The position numbers and the translations under genes were made by a program. Positions 1 to 8,063 of a stretch of DNA of 18,071 nt are shown here, in pieces (within the stretch, counting starts at the first letter, position 1; each line of letters begins with the position of its first letter). The notes below the pieces were generated by a model. That model was not told where the DNA came from. It made no database searches and was given only the letters and a program-made list of their open reading frames with translations. Origin of the DNA: Bacillota bacterium (GTDB taxonomy: Bacteria > Bacillota > Clostridia > Clostridiales > Clostridiaceae). Location of the stretch: positions 1 to 18,071 of the forward strand of contig JAUZPH010000016.1 in assembly GCA_030706065.1 (NCBI GenBank). Reading direction: 5' to 3'.

Positions 1-1907
1 CCCAGTACTTCCTTTTTGTCATTGCCTATCCATACAGAACCGCTTAGATATGGGGTAAGCCCGCAGAACCAAAGGTCTTTCTTATCTGTGGTAGTACCGG
101 TCTTACCGGAGATAGGCATATCTCCAAATTTCGCTCTGCTTCCGGTTGCTCCGCTCAATGAAGATGTAGGCCCTTTAAGCAAGTCATACATAACATATGC
201 ACTCTGCGGGGACAATACTTTTCTCGTAACAGGCTTGTTTTCAAGTAAAACCTTTCCTGTTTTATCGACAACTTTTGTATAAAGTATCGGAGAGGTGTAA
301 ACACCATTATTGCCAAAGGTCCCATAGGCTGCTGCCATATGAAGGGTATTGGATCCTTCGAACTGGCCCAGTGCAAGGGCTGCTATACTTTTGCTATCCC
401 TATCATTAAAAGTAATACCATATTTCTCCGCATAAGCCAGACCGGTTTTCAAGCCTATTTGATATTCAAGCTTTACTGCAACCAGGTTTAGAGACCTTCT
501 TAATGCTTCACGGATTGTCATATAACCTCTGAAAATAGGTTCATCATCTTTTGGGTTATAGGGCTTGCCGTTATCAGGCCACTGTTTGCCTATTTCTACC
601 GGCAGTGGGGAGTCCTCAACGACAGTACCGGCGGTAGCAATTTTTGTATCGATGGCCGGTGAATAAACTGTAAGGGGTTTAATTGAGGAACCTGTAGGCC
701 TGATATATTTGTCTGAAGCCGCCCGGTTGTATGAATTGGCAGGCTGCTGGCCTCTTCCTCCTATAATTACTTTAACTTCACCGGTATGGTAGTCCATTAT
801 TACCGCGGAAGCCTGGGGTTGAGCTACATTGTTGATATCATTGATATTTCCCCTTTGACCAGAGCCGAAATACTTATTATCATTTATAATATTTTGTGTA
901 GAATCTTGAAGATTTTTATCCATGGTGGTGTATATCTTCAAGCCTCCATACATAAAGAGCTTCTCAACCTCGTCCGAGGTATAATGGTAATTCGCTATCA
1001 AATCAGCCTTTACCTGATCCATGGCAGGCCTGGAAAACCATTCATAATTCAATCTGTTTGCGGCCTGGGAAGATGAAGGAGTATCAAACACAAGTTTACC
1101 TGCATCAATGTCTTTTACAGCCTGCGTATACTGGGCTTCATCTATCCTATTGTTTTCCCTCATCTTGTAAAGAACAGTTTTTGTTCTGTCTATGTAGTAC
1201 TTTGGATTCTTCTTTGCAAAATCATTAAGATAGGAGTACCTGGAGGGGTTCTGGGTTACACCTGCTATGTATGCACATTGTATCAGGTCAAGCTGGCCTA
1301 CATTTTTATTAAAATACTGCTGGGCTGCTTCTTGTACACCATATATAGTGCCGCCTAAAGGGATGGTATTTAAATAAGCTTCAAGAATCTGATCCTTGCT
1401 CAAGGCTTTTTCGAGCTGTGTAGCAAGATACATTTCCTGAACCTTTCTCTTCATACTTACTTCATTGGTAAGAATGGTGTTTTTAAGTAGCTGCTGGGTG
1501 ATGGTTGAACCGCCATTAAGGCCGTCCTGGTTACCTACAATATTTTTAAGGTCTGTAAAGGCAGAACTGGCGATTCTTTTTATGTCGATTCCGTTATGAG
1601 ATTCGAAACGCTCGTCCTCAATGCTTATAAAGGCATACTGCAGGTTCTTGGGAATATCCTTCAGTGACACGACTTCCCTCTTCACAAGAGTAGGAGCTTC
1701 ATCCATAGGCTGTCCCTGATTATCGTACAATACGGAAGGCTCATCAAGAACCAGAATACTGTTCAGGTCGAGCTCCGGTGCGGTTTTTATCATCGCCAGT
1801 ACTACTCCTCCAATGGCAACGCCCGCTAAAAGGCAGATGGAAAGTATACTTATTATGGAATATTTAATTATATTCTTTAATCGCTTTCTCTTTTTCTTCG
1901 TTTTCAT
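1..1907 (-). CDS. Class A (bifunctional) penicillin-binding protein, 3' end missing
   Basis: This membrane-anchored peptidoglycan synthase polymerises glycan strands and cross-links their peptides outside the membrane. The first 635 codons are present and the rest lies beyond the left edge. Residues 1-12 are strongly basic and about 13-40 form one transmembrane anchor. The glycosyltransferase-51 domain shows the catalytic EDERF at 97-101 and the GGSTITQQLLKN motif at 132-143. The transpeptidase domain shows the SSIK tetrad with nucleophile S407 and K410, SLN from S472, and KTGTT from K602. The ATG start at 1907 follows an AAGGAGG site at good distance. It is transcribed away from yunB, with a candidate promoter at 1958-1986. 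It corresponds to the PBP1A/PonA type, but clostridia often carry paralogues, so I give no symbol. The family is certain; the paralogue is not. Confidence 0.95.
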   Translation of the reverse strand, partial: MKTKKKRKRLKNIIKYSIISILSICLLAGVAIGGVVLAMIKTAPELDLNSILVLDEPSVLYDNQGQPMDEAPTLVKREVVSLKDIPKNLQYAFISIEDERFESHNGIDIKRIASSAFTDLKNIVGNQDGLNGGSTITQQLLKNTILTNEVSMKRKVQEMYLATQLEKALSKDQILEAYLNTIPLGGTIYGVQEAAQQYFNKNVGQLDLIQCAYIAGVTQNPSRYSYLNDFAKKNPKYYIDRTKTVLYKMRENNRIDEAQYTQAVKDIDAGKLVFDTPSSSQAANRLNYEWFSRPAMDQVKADLIANYHYTSDEVEKLFMYGGLKIYTTMDKNLQDSTQNIINDNKYFGSGQRGNINDINNVAQPQASAVIMDYHTGEVKVIIGGRGQQPANSYNRAASDKYIRPTGSSIKPLTVYSPAIDTKIATAGTVVEDSPLPVEIGKQWPDNGKPYNPKDDEPIFRGYMTIREALRRSLNLVAVKLEYQIGLKTGLAYAEKYGITFNDRDSKSIAALALGQFEGSNTLHMAAAYGTFGNNGVYTSPILYTKVVDKTGKVLLENKPVTRKVLSPQSAYVMYDLLKGPTSSLSGATGSRAKFGDMPISGKTGTTTDKKDLWFCGLTPYLSGSVWIGNDKKEVL

Positions 1908-1957
1908 AAAGCCTCCTTAAAAACTAACATACCTATTATTTTCCCCAATTCTAAATT

Positions 1958-1986
1958 ATTATAACATATAAATAAAAAATAATGAA
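1958..1986 (-). promoter_or_regulatory. Candidate sigma-A promoter for the penicillin-binding protein gene
   Basis: On the minus strand, TTCATT (rc of 1981-1986) and TATAAT (rc of 1958-1963) are separated by 17 bp, and TGT directly precedes the -10, making an extended -10. The -35 matches only 3 of 6 positions, so the call rests on the -10 and the spacing. It lies about 50 bp upstream of the start codon. Confidence 0.5.
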
Positions 1987-2094
1987 TGATGGGATATTAC
2001 TTTTATATTCTTCAGTGGTATAAGTATGCATATAAATTAAATATAAGGAATAGAAATCTGCGCACCAGGTTTTGTATGCAACAATATATTCGGG

Positions 2095-2751
2095 GTGGGA
2101 GGTTTGAATTTTAAGAAGAGAATAACTATTCTATTACTTTGCCTTCTTATAAGTTTCAATGTATTTATATATTTGTTCGACAGAACGGTAATGCCGACAG
2201 TAATGACCGTTGCTGACGGAGAAATGAGGGCAAAGGCTGCGGAGACCATCAACAGCTGCATTCTTCAGGAATTAGATAGCAGTTTCGACTACGATAAAAT
2301 TATCAAGGTGGAAAAAGACAGCAGCGGAAATATTGTAATGCTTAAAGCTGATACTTTGAAATTAAATGAGATTGCCTGCAGCATTGTATTGAAATCTCAG
2401 GAGGATTTAAAGAAGCTCGGAAACGTGGGTATCAAGCTTCCCATAGGCTACATATCCAGAAATAATATTCTATCGGAATTCGGCCCCAGTATAACGGTAA
2501 AGATGCAGCCCATAGGTTACATTCAGACAAAATTCTATTCCACCTTTGAAAGCGCAGGGATTAATCAGACAAGGCACAGAATTTTTATTGAGGTCAGTTC
2601 AAAAGTGCGGATAATAATACCCCTGAAAAGCAGTGAAATAGAAGTTGTACATCAGATACCGGTATGTGAAACAATAATAGTGGGCAAGGTGCCGGATAAT
2701 GCAATAAATCTGGATATGAACGGTGCCGGATACTCACTGCCTAACAAGTAA
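2095..2751 (+). CDS. yunB: Sporulation protein YunB
   Basis: The product is 218 residues with a short basic N-terminus and one transmembrane segment at about 10-28, followed by a soluble domain. The segment around VTVADGEMRAKAAETINSC (about 41-60), the later IKLPIGYISRNN and GPSITVKMQPIGY, and the C-terminal VHQIPVCETIIVGKVPD match the pattern I know for YunB. In Bacillus subtilis YunB is a sigma-E-controlled mother-cell protein needed for full sporulation; its biochemical role is unknown. The start is uncertain: GTG at 2095 is the first in-frame option but has no clear ribosome binding site, while TTG at 2104 sits too close to GGGAGG. The gene converges with hpt. I saw no convincing sigma-E promoter. 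The family call is by recognition of sequence pattern, not by a search. Confidence 0.8.
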   Translation: MGGLNFKKRITILLLCLLISFNVFIYLFDRTVMPTVMTVADGEMRAKAAETINSCILQELDSSFDYDKIIKVEKDSSGNIVMLKADTLKLNEIACSIVLKSQEDLKKLGNVGIKLPIGYISRNNILSEFGPSITVKMQPIGYIQTKFYSTFESAGINQTRHRIFIEVSSKVRIIIPLKSSEIEVVHQIPVCETIIVGKVPDNAINLDMNGAGYSLPNK

Positions 2752-2760
2752 GAGACAGGA

Positions 2761-2800
2761 AGAAAAAGGAGCTGCCCTACGGATATAGAGCAGCTCCAAA
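2761..2800 (-). terminator. Rho-independent terminator of hpt
   Basis: An 8-bp perfect stem, GGAGCTGC (2768-2775) and GCAGCTCC (2790-2797), is followed on the minus strand by TTTTTCTT. It lies just past the hpt stop codon. On the plus strand the hairpin is followed by AAAAG, so it would not be a classical terminator for yunB, although it sits in the shared convergent gap. Confidence 0.85.
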
Positions 2801-2805
2801 AGAAA

Positions 2806-3333
2806 CTATTTTTCTTCCCAGTTGAATATATATGGTACATTTCTGAAATAATCACCGTAGTTAAGACCATAACCCACAACAAATACATCTGGAATCTGAA
2901 AACCGCAGTAGTCAGGTTTTATGTCAGCCTTCCTTCGCTCCGGTTTGTCAAGCAGGGCACAGGACTTTACAGTGGCGGCACCCTTCGACTTTACATAGTC
3001 CATTACGAATTTCATCGTGATGCCTGAATCCACAATGTCATCTACAACAAGAACGTCATAGCCGGTTATATCATCGGGCAGATCATTTACTATCATAACA
3101 TTGCCGGAAGTCTCTTCGCTGTTGCCATAACTTGATGTTGTCATGAAGCCGATTTTCACAGGCGCGTCAATATATCTCACCAGGTCTGCAGTAAATATGA
3201 AACTGCCTCTTAAAAGGGATAGAACGTACAGGTTCTTGTCTTTGTAATCCTCTGCAATGGTGTATCCCAGTTCCTTAATCCTGCCTTTTATCTTCTCCTC
3301 TGTTATCAATATATTCCTTTTTTTATCTTCCAT
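2806..3333 (-). CDS. hpt: Hypoxanthine-guanine phosphoribosyltransferase
   Basis: This cytoplasmic purine-salvage enzyme joins hypoxanthine or guanine to PRPP, giving IMP or GMP. At 175 residues it has the usual length of bacterial Hpt. The PRPP-binding signature VVDDIVDSGITM is at 96-107 with the catalytic aspartate at D102. The LRGS loop is at 41-44, the flexible-loop SYG at 68-70, the purine-contacting K130 in LLDKPERRK, and the FVVGYGLNY strand at 151-159. The start ATG at 3333 follows GGGAGG with 6 nt spacing. It has its own promoter (3381-3409) and terminator (2761-2800) and so appears monocistronic. In many Firmicutes hpt sits beside ftsH and tilS; here it is separate. Confidence 0.96.
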   Translation of the reverse strand: MEDKKRNILITEEKIKGRIKELGYTIAEDYKDKNLYVLSLLRGSFIFTADLVRYIDAPVKIGFMTTSSYGNSEETSGNVMIVNDLPDDITGYDVLVVDDIVDSGITMKFVMDYVKSKGAATVKSCALLDKPERRKADIKPDYCGFQIPDVFVVGYGLNYGDYFRNVPYIFNWEEK

Positions 3334-3380
3334 GATGTCCTCCCAGGTTTATCCAACATAATATTTACAATATTGCTTTT

Positions 3381-3409
3381 ATAGTATAAAATTAATTGAT
3401 AGTTGTCAA
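3381..3409 (-). promoter_or_regulatory. Sigma-A promoter of hpt
   Basis: On the minus strand a perfect TTGACA (rc of 3404-3409) is followed after exactly 17 bp by TACTAT (rc of 3381-3386), about 45 bp upstream of the hpt start codon. The -10 matches 4 of 6 positions. Confidence 0.6.
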
Positions 3410-3471
3410 GATACCTATTAACAGGCTTATGCAGAGTTTGAAATACATAATGCGAATTAGGAGTGATGATA

Positions 3472-5268
3472 GTGATATATGGAGATATAGAAGGCGTAAG
3501 AGATATTATTTTAAACGAACTGGAGGAAATTTATGATATTAAGCTCCCGAAAGACGAAATTATAAATGAAGATATTGCAAATAGGATGCACCGGTTAACC
3601 CTCATCCTCAATCGTGAAATCAGTACCGCTGTGGATAGAAAAGGACATGTCAAATACGTTTGTATCGGCGACAGCAGCAGTGTTGATATCCCTCTCATCG
3701 ATATAAAAGAAAAGAGATTGTCAGGAGTCAGGGTCATACATACTCACCCAAACGGAATATCAAGATTATCTGCATTGGATACTTCCGCTCTTCTGCGCCT
3801 AAAGCTTGACTGTATAGCAGCAATTGCTGTCAGTGATGGCAAGGAGCCTGAGATTACTATTGGTTTTTGTGATGTAATTGACGGTATACTTGGTACGGTG
3901 ATGATCGAGGATCTAACAATAGAAGAGGCACAAAGCTATAACTTTTTAGATAGGCTTTCGATAATAGAAAGAGCTATAATGGACAATGAGATAGAAGAGG
4001 ACACATCGGAGAGAGCAGTCATCGTAGGTTGTGATACCGAGGAGAGCCTGGAGGAACTGGGAGAACTGGCAGCTGCCTGCGGCGTTAAAGTTGTGAGTGA
4101 TGTGTTTCAAAAGAGGGCTAAAATAGATACTGTGTACTATGTAGGCAGCGGAAAAGTCAGGGAGATTGCCATGCTTGCTCAGGCAGTAAGAGCCAATGTT
4201 GTCATTTTTGATGATGAACTCTCCGGGTCCCAGGTTAGAAATCTTGAAGAGGCATTGGGATTTAAAGTCATAGACAGAACCACACTGATACTGGATATCT
4301 TTGCAAGAAGGGCAAAGACAAAGGATGCCAAGATTCAGGTGGAATTGGCACAGCTGAAATACAGACTGCCAAGGCTAACGGGACTTGGAATAGTATTGTC
4401 AAGGACCGGCGGTGGGATAGGTACAAGAGGGCCGGGAGAGAAAAAGCTCGAGACTGACAGGAGACATATTAAAGAACAGATTTATGATTTGAAAAGAGAA
4501 TTGGATAAGATTCAAAAGGTAAGAGAAGTCCAAAGGGAAAAGAGAAGCAGGGATAATGTGCCGAAAGTATCTCTTGTCGGTTACACCAATGTAGGAAAAT
4601 CTACTTTGAGAAACAAACTCTGCGATGTGGCGCTTCCAAAGGAAGGCAGTACAAAGGAAAAGGTATTTGAGGCAGACATGTTATTTGCCACCCTTGATAC
4701 GACCACAAGAGCCTTGAGTTTAAGGGACAACAGAATCATAACCTTGACGGATACTGTAGGATTTGTAAGAAAGCTGCCCCATGATCTGGTGGAAGCCTTT
4801 AAATCCACCCTTGAAGAGGTTATCTTTTCAGATTTGCTGATTCATGTTGTGGACTGCGCCTCCCCGGAGGTTAAGGAACAAATAGGAGCAGTGGAGAATG
4901 TTTTGATGGAACTGGATGCTTTGAAAATCCCAAAGATAATGGCCCTGAACAAGGTTGACAAAGTGAGCAGGGAATACCTGGATGTACTAAAGGCGGATTA
5001 CATAAATAAGGAGAATTATCTGGATATCATTGAAATATCCGCTGTTGAGGGAACAAATCTCGATAAATTGCTGGATTGCATTGGGGAAAATCTTCCCGTT
5101 AAGCTTTCTGCGGTACAGCTCCTCATACCATACAGTGACAGTTCTGCAGCAGCATTTCTTCACAGAAATGCAAACATCATTATTGAGGAGTACAGGGATG
5201 ATGGAATATACATCGAAGCTCAGGCAGATGAAGAGGTTATTAATAAATCAAAGTCATATATAATATAG
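3472..5268 (+). CDS. hflX: GTPase HflX with N-terminal JAMM/RadC-like domain
   Basis: HflX is a ribosome-associated GTPase that in other bacteria splits stalled or hibernating 70S ribosomes. The HflX core is clear: ribosome-facing loop GGGIGTRGPGE at 313-323, G1 GYTNVGKST at 370-378, G3 DTVGF at 427-431 and G4 NKVD at 493-496. The protein has 598 residues, while a typical HflX has about 420; the extra roughly 180 residues are N-terminal. This extension contains HTHP with H90 and H92 and then D103, fitting the JAMM metal-site pattern H-x-H-x10-D with S100 three residues before the aspartate; E49 is a possible catalytic glutamate. I chose GTG at 3472 because AGGAG (3459-3463) is 8 nt upstream; GTG 3463 and ATG 3466 overlap or crowd that site. 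The HflX call is certain; metalloprotease activity is inference. Confidence 0.95.
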   Translation: MIYGDIEGVRDIILNELEEIYDIKLPKDEIINEDIANRMHRLTLILNREISTAVDRKGHVKYVCIGDSSSVDIPLIDIKEKRLSGVRVIHTHPNGISRLSALDTSALLRLKLDCIAAIAVSDGKEPEITIGFCDVIDGILGTVMIEDLTIEEAQSYNFLDRLSIIERAIMDNEIEEDTSERAVIVGCDTEESLEELGELAAACGVKVVSDVFQKRAKIDTVYYVGSGKVREIAMLAQAVRANVVIFDDELSGSQVRNLEEALGFKVIDRTTLILDIFARRAKTKDAKIQVELAQLKYRLPRLTGLGIVLSRTGGGIGTRGPGEKKLETDRRHIKEQIYDLKRELDKIQKVREVQREKRSRDNVPKVSLVGYTNVGKSTLRNKLCDVALPKEGSTKEKVFEADMLFATLDTTTRALSLRDNRIITLTDTVGFVRKLPHDLVEAFKSTLEEVIFSDLLIHVVDCASPEVKEQIGAVENVLMELDALKIPKIMALNKVDKVSREYLDVLKADYINKENYLDIIEISAVEGTNLDKLLDCIGENLPVKLSAVQLLIPYSDSSAAAFLHRNANIIIEEYRDDGIYIEAQADEEVINKSKSYII

Positions 5269-5294
5269 GAAGGCGACCGCCTTCTTATATTTTT
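5269..5294 (+). terminator. Terminator downstream of hflX
   Basis: GAAGGC (5269-5274) and GCCTTC (5279-5284) form a 6-bp perfect stem with loop GACC, starting directly after the hflX stop codon and followed by TTATATTTTT. The stem is short but GC-rich for this region. Confidence 0.7.
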
Positions 5295-5356
5295 ATATGC
5301 AATTGGAAAAGATATTATATAGGTTATTAACTGGGATAATATTAGAGAGGTGTGAG

Positions 5357-5575
5357 ATGATGAAGATATGCCCCCTTTGTAATACTATGTATGAGCCAAA
5401 ATTTCTGTGTGAAAATTGTTCCGGCCTGCTCAAGGACAAGGGAAGGCTTCAGGAATACCTTGGTCCATATAGTGCAGATATGCCTATAGAAAACTATGAA
5501 TACTGCACTCACATTTACAAGTGCAGTATATGTGGAAGACTTGAAAAACATGAAATAAGAATGGTTTTATACTGA
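5357..5575 (+). CDS. Small zinc-ribbon-like protein of unknown function
   Basis: This is a 72-residue protein that I cannot assign to a named family. It has three CxxC knuckles: CPLC at 5-8, CENC at 18-21 and CSIC at 55-58, plus C49 and H51 just before the last, so it can hold one or two structural zinc ions. There is no transmembrane segment or signal peptide. ATG at 5357 is chosen because GAGAGG (5345-5350) lies 6 nt upstream; a longer reading from 5297 would begin inside the hflX terminator zone without a ribosome binding site. It stands alone between the hflX terminator and the nucleotidyltransferase operon. It could be a regulator, a zinc-dependent adaptor or a structural fragment of a rubredoxin-like fold; the sequence does not decide. 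Confidence 0.7.
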   Translation: MMKICPLCNTMYEPKFLCENCSGLLKDKGRLQEYLGPYSADMPIENYEYCTHIYKCSICGRLEKHEIRMVLY

Positions 5576-5589
5576 TGATTTTGAGTTTG

Positions 5590-5640
5590 TACAGCAATTA
5601 TCTCGTGTTATCTAATCTGTTTATTGTTTTTATTGCTGTA
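5590..5640. repeat. Perfect 9-bp inverted repeat with 33-nt spacer
   Basis: TACAGCAAT (5590-5598) and ATTGCTGTA (5632-5640) are exact reverse complements. They lie downstream of the zinc-ribbon gene and partly overlap a candidate promoter for the nucleotidyltransferase gene. There is no T-run after it, so it is not a standard terminator. An operator or a weak RNA stem are both possible. Confidence 0.4.
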
Positions 5641-5651
5641 TGTATTATAAT
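5624..5651 (+). promoter_or_regulatory. Possible promoter of the nucleotidyltransferase-MocR pair
   Basis: TTGTTT (5624-5629) and a perfect TATAAT (5646-5651) are 16 bp apart, about 75 bp upstream of the start codon at 5725. The -35 is poor, and the local AT-richness makes chance -10 matches common. Confidence 0.35.
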
Positions 5652-5724
5652 AATTATGGAAACTGTATTTTTTATACCAAAGTTTTTTATCTTGTATTAC
5701 AGGTTAATATAATTTGGAGGTGAG

Positions 5725-6624
5725 ATGTTGGAAAAAGCAGTAGTGCAATACCAGAGAGTCTTTAACAGGACCATAGACAGATTGAAAGCCAATGACCATG
5801 TACTGGCGGTTATGGTCTTTGGAAGTATGGTGACAGGTGACCTTTGGGATGAATCCGACATAGATTTTTTCGTAATAACAAAAGAGTATCCGGAAACACT
5901 GAAGAATATATACACTGATGAAAAAGGAATATCTGTACATATAAAGATAATGAATAAAGAGAAGTTTCTGCAGCTCCATGAGAGTGATTTAAAAGGAGGA
6001 TTTATCCACAGGATTTTCGCTTCATCACGATTGGTTTTTTCAAGGGATATGGAACTGACTAACAGATACAACAGTGGAAGGTATTACCCGGATGTAGACA
6101 GAGAGCGGTGGAATATGGTCTATCTTGGCAGGGTGTTAAAGAATATAAGTCTGTGCAGAAAGTATCTTTCCGGCGGAAAAATACTGACAGCATACAGTAT
6201 CTGCGTTTCCTGCATAGAGGAATATTCAAGATTGTATGTGAATTTCTCCGGGCATATGATAAGCAAGGATGCCATTGCTACTGCTATGAATTTGAATAAC
6301 AACTTTAAAAGCTGCGTGGAGGACCTCTTCTGCAATAATGGAGAAATGGAGGACCTCATCAGAAAAACCATCGATTTTATCAACGGCGAGATAGATCAAA
6401 ATATAAAAAACATTGCCAGGCTGCTCATTGAATCCATGGAGAAGTGTCAAGGGATGGCTAGTTCAGAAGACATAAAAAATGACAAGCTATATGAAAGCTA
6501 TGACATAGAAATGGAAGAAATACTGAAGGAACTTTGGAAAAAGAATATAATCAAGAAGGGCAGCCGGGATTATAATCTTTCCAATGGAAAAACTGTGATA
6601 CAGGAGAATGTTTATTATATATGA
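5725..6624 (+). CDS. Nucleotidyltransferase-fold protein (NTP_transf_2 type)
   Basis: The product is 299 residues. The N-terminal ~100 residues carry the polymerase-beta nucleotidyltransferase signature: G33-S34 in VMVFGSMVTGD, followed by D45 and D47 in ESDIDFFVIT, the pair that binds the catalytic metal. The rest (about 115-299) looks mainly helical, as in KNTase/MNT-type enzymes that carry a helical substrate or partner domain. Such enzymes adenylylate aminoglycosides, proteins or tRNA; the substrate here cannot be read from the sequence. ATG at 5725 follows TGGAGG by 4 nt. The stop overlaps the ATG of the MocR gene (ATGA at 6621-6624), so the two are probably translationally coupled. It is not a short MNT antitoxin, and no HEPN partner lies beside it. 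An antibiotic-modifying role is possible but unsupported. Confidence 0.8.
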   Translation: MLEKAVVQYQRVFNRTIDRLKANDHVLAVMVFGSMVTGDLWDESDIDFFVITKEYPETLKNIYTDEKGISVHIKIMNKEKFLQLHESDLKGGFIHRIFASSRLVFSRDMELTNRYNSGRYYPDVDRERWNMVYLGRVLKNISLCRKYLSGGKILTAYSICVSCIEEYSRLYVNFSGHMISKDAIATAMNLNNNFKSCVEDLFCNNGEMEDLIRKTIDFINGEIDQNIKNIARLLIESMEKCQGMASSEDIKNDKLYESYDIEMEEILKELWKKNIIKKGSRDYNLSNGKTVIQENVYYI

Positions 6625-8036
6625 GCCATTTCAATATAATACTGAAGGATAATGAGGTTCCAAAGTATATTCAAATACAACTTCATATCAAGAAACTGAT
6701 TGACCTGAATAGATTGAAGGACGGTGAAAAGCTTCCACCCATAAGGGAATTGTCAGAGAGCCTTGGTGTCAATAAGTCAACCGTCATAAATTCCTATAAA
6801 AAGCTTGAAGAAGAGGGATATATAGTACAGAAGATAGGAAGCGGTACCTTTGTAAAGAAAAAGGACGGATTTAAAAACATAAAGAGACAGTATTCCGAGA
6901 TGTTTAAAAAGATCAATTCCGATATGCTCAAGAGCTACATTGATTTCACCGGAGAGACCACAAACAGTACATTTTTTCCGGTGAATGTATTTAAGGAAGT
7001 CATAAATGATGTGCTTGAAAGAGACGGTGTAAATGCCTTGGTCTATCAGGAACTGCTCGGTTATGAAGGGCTTCGCAAGAGCATTGTCGGGAATTTTTGG
7101 GGGAATTCTGTCAGTGCAGAAGATGTCCTTATTGTATCCGGTGCCCAGCAGGGCCTGGATATAATTTCAAAAGCCCTGCTCGGCAGCAGAGACTGTGTTG
7201 TTATGGAGAAGCCGACCTACAGCGGTGCTCTTGCAGTTTTCAACTGGAAAAGAGCTGAAATTCATGAAATAGATATAGAGGAAGACGGGATAAACACAAC
7301 GGAATTGGAAAATATACTGAAACGGAACAAAGTTAAATTCCTGTATGTCATGAGTTATTTTCAAAATCCAACAGGGATAACCTATTCCAGGGAGAAAAAG
7401 CTGGAAATATTAAGGCTGGCGGATATCTATGACTTTTATATTATAGAGGATGACTATCTTTCGGAGCTCATCTATAATCCGGAAATCCGGTATGAGAGTT
7501 TTAAAAGCATGGATACAGGGAACAGAGTAATCTATATAAAGAGCTTCTCAAAGATTTTCCTGCCAGGAATCAGGATAGGATATGTGTTAGCCCCACCAAA
7601 GTTTAAGGAAGCCATTCAAAATGCAAAGATCAATTCTGATATCTCTACCTCCAGTTTGATGCAGAGGGCCTTGGAATTATATATAAATACCGGTTACTGG
7701 AGAAATCATATTGCAAATTTGAATGATATATATATAGTAAGATATTCCTTTATGCTTGAATTACTTCGGAAATATCTCGGTGATTTGGCTCATTTCAAGG
7801 CGCCGGGAGGTGGGTTCAACTTTTATTTAAAGCTGAGGGGGGATATAATAATTGATTCCTTTGACCTCTTCAACCGGTGCAGAAGGTCCAAGGTTTTGAT
7901 AACCCCCGGAGCAATGTTCTACAGGAATGTTGAGGATGGAAGAAGATGCTTCAGAATAGGCTTTTCCCAGACTGATGAAAAGGATATTGAAGAAGGACTT
8001 AAGAAGATACGAAAAATTATCTTAGGTTCTGATTAA
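6621..8036 (+). CDS. MocR-family transcriptional regulator (GntR wHTH + aminotransferase fold)
   Basis: This is a cytoplasmic PLP-binding regulator of 471 residues, normal length for MocR proteins such as PdxR and GabR. Residues about 10-80 are a GntR winged helix-turn-helix, with the recognition stretch LPPIRELSESLGVNKSTV at 38-55 and the wing IGSGTFVKK at 72-80. From about 105 on it has the fold-type I aminotransferase domain: SGAQQGLD at 173-180, FQNPTG with N249, the EDDY segment at 276-279, and SFSK with the PLP lysine K311 in SFSKIFLPGIRIGY. A late FRIGF arginine would bind a carboxylate ligand. The start ATG overlaps the stop of the nucleotidyltransferase gene. MocR members control vitamin B6, GABA, taurine and similar genes, but no such gene is adjacent, so the target is unknown. 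It might control its own operon. Confidence 0.9.
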   Translation: MSHFNIILKDNEVPKYIQIQLHIKKLIDLNRLKDGEKLPPIRELSESLGVNKSTVINSYKKLEEEGYIVQKIGSGTFVKKKDGFKNIKRQYSEMFKKINSDMLKSYIDFTGETTNSTFFPVNVFKEVINDVLERDGVNALVYQELLGYEGLRKSIVGNFWGNSVSAEDVLIVSGAQQGLDIISKALLGSRDCVVMEKPTYSGALAVFNWKRAEIHEIDIEEDGINTTELENILKRNKVKFLYVMSYFQNPTGITYSREKKLEILRLADIYDFYIIEDDYLSELIYNPEIRYESFKSMDTGNRVIYIKSFSKIFLPGIRIGYVLAPPKFKEAIQNAKINSDISTSSLMQRALELYINTGYWRNHIANLNDIYIVRYSFMLELLRKYLGDLAHFKAPGGGFNFYLKLRGDIIIDSFDLFNRCRRSKVLITPGAMFYRNVEDGRRCFRIGFSQTDEKDIEEGLKKIRKIILGSD

Positions 8037-8063
8037 TGATAGTGTGAATATTTTAAGCGTTTT

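Noticed and set aside
786..1076. Open frames on the plus strand across the penicillin-binding protein gene
   Set aside because: The minus-strand frame encodes all PBP motifs over its full length; the plus-strand frames have no ribosome binding sites or recognisable motifs.
2005..2036. Possible sigma-E promoter of yunB (ATATT and CATATAAA)
   Set aside because: The spacing between the two boxes is about 19 bp, too long for sigma-E (about 13-15), and the last base of the -10 does not match.
5297..5356. N-terminal extension of the zinc-ribbon protein from the ATG at 5297
   Set aside because: No ribosome binding site, overlaps the zone just after the hflX terminator, and the internal ATG at 5357 has GAGAGG at proper distance.
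5725..6624. MNT antitoxin of a HEPN-MNT toxin-antitoxin pair
   Set aside because: The protein is about 300 residues with a long helical C-terminal part, and the partner gene is a MocR regulator without a HEPN RX4-6H motif.
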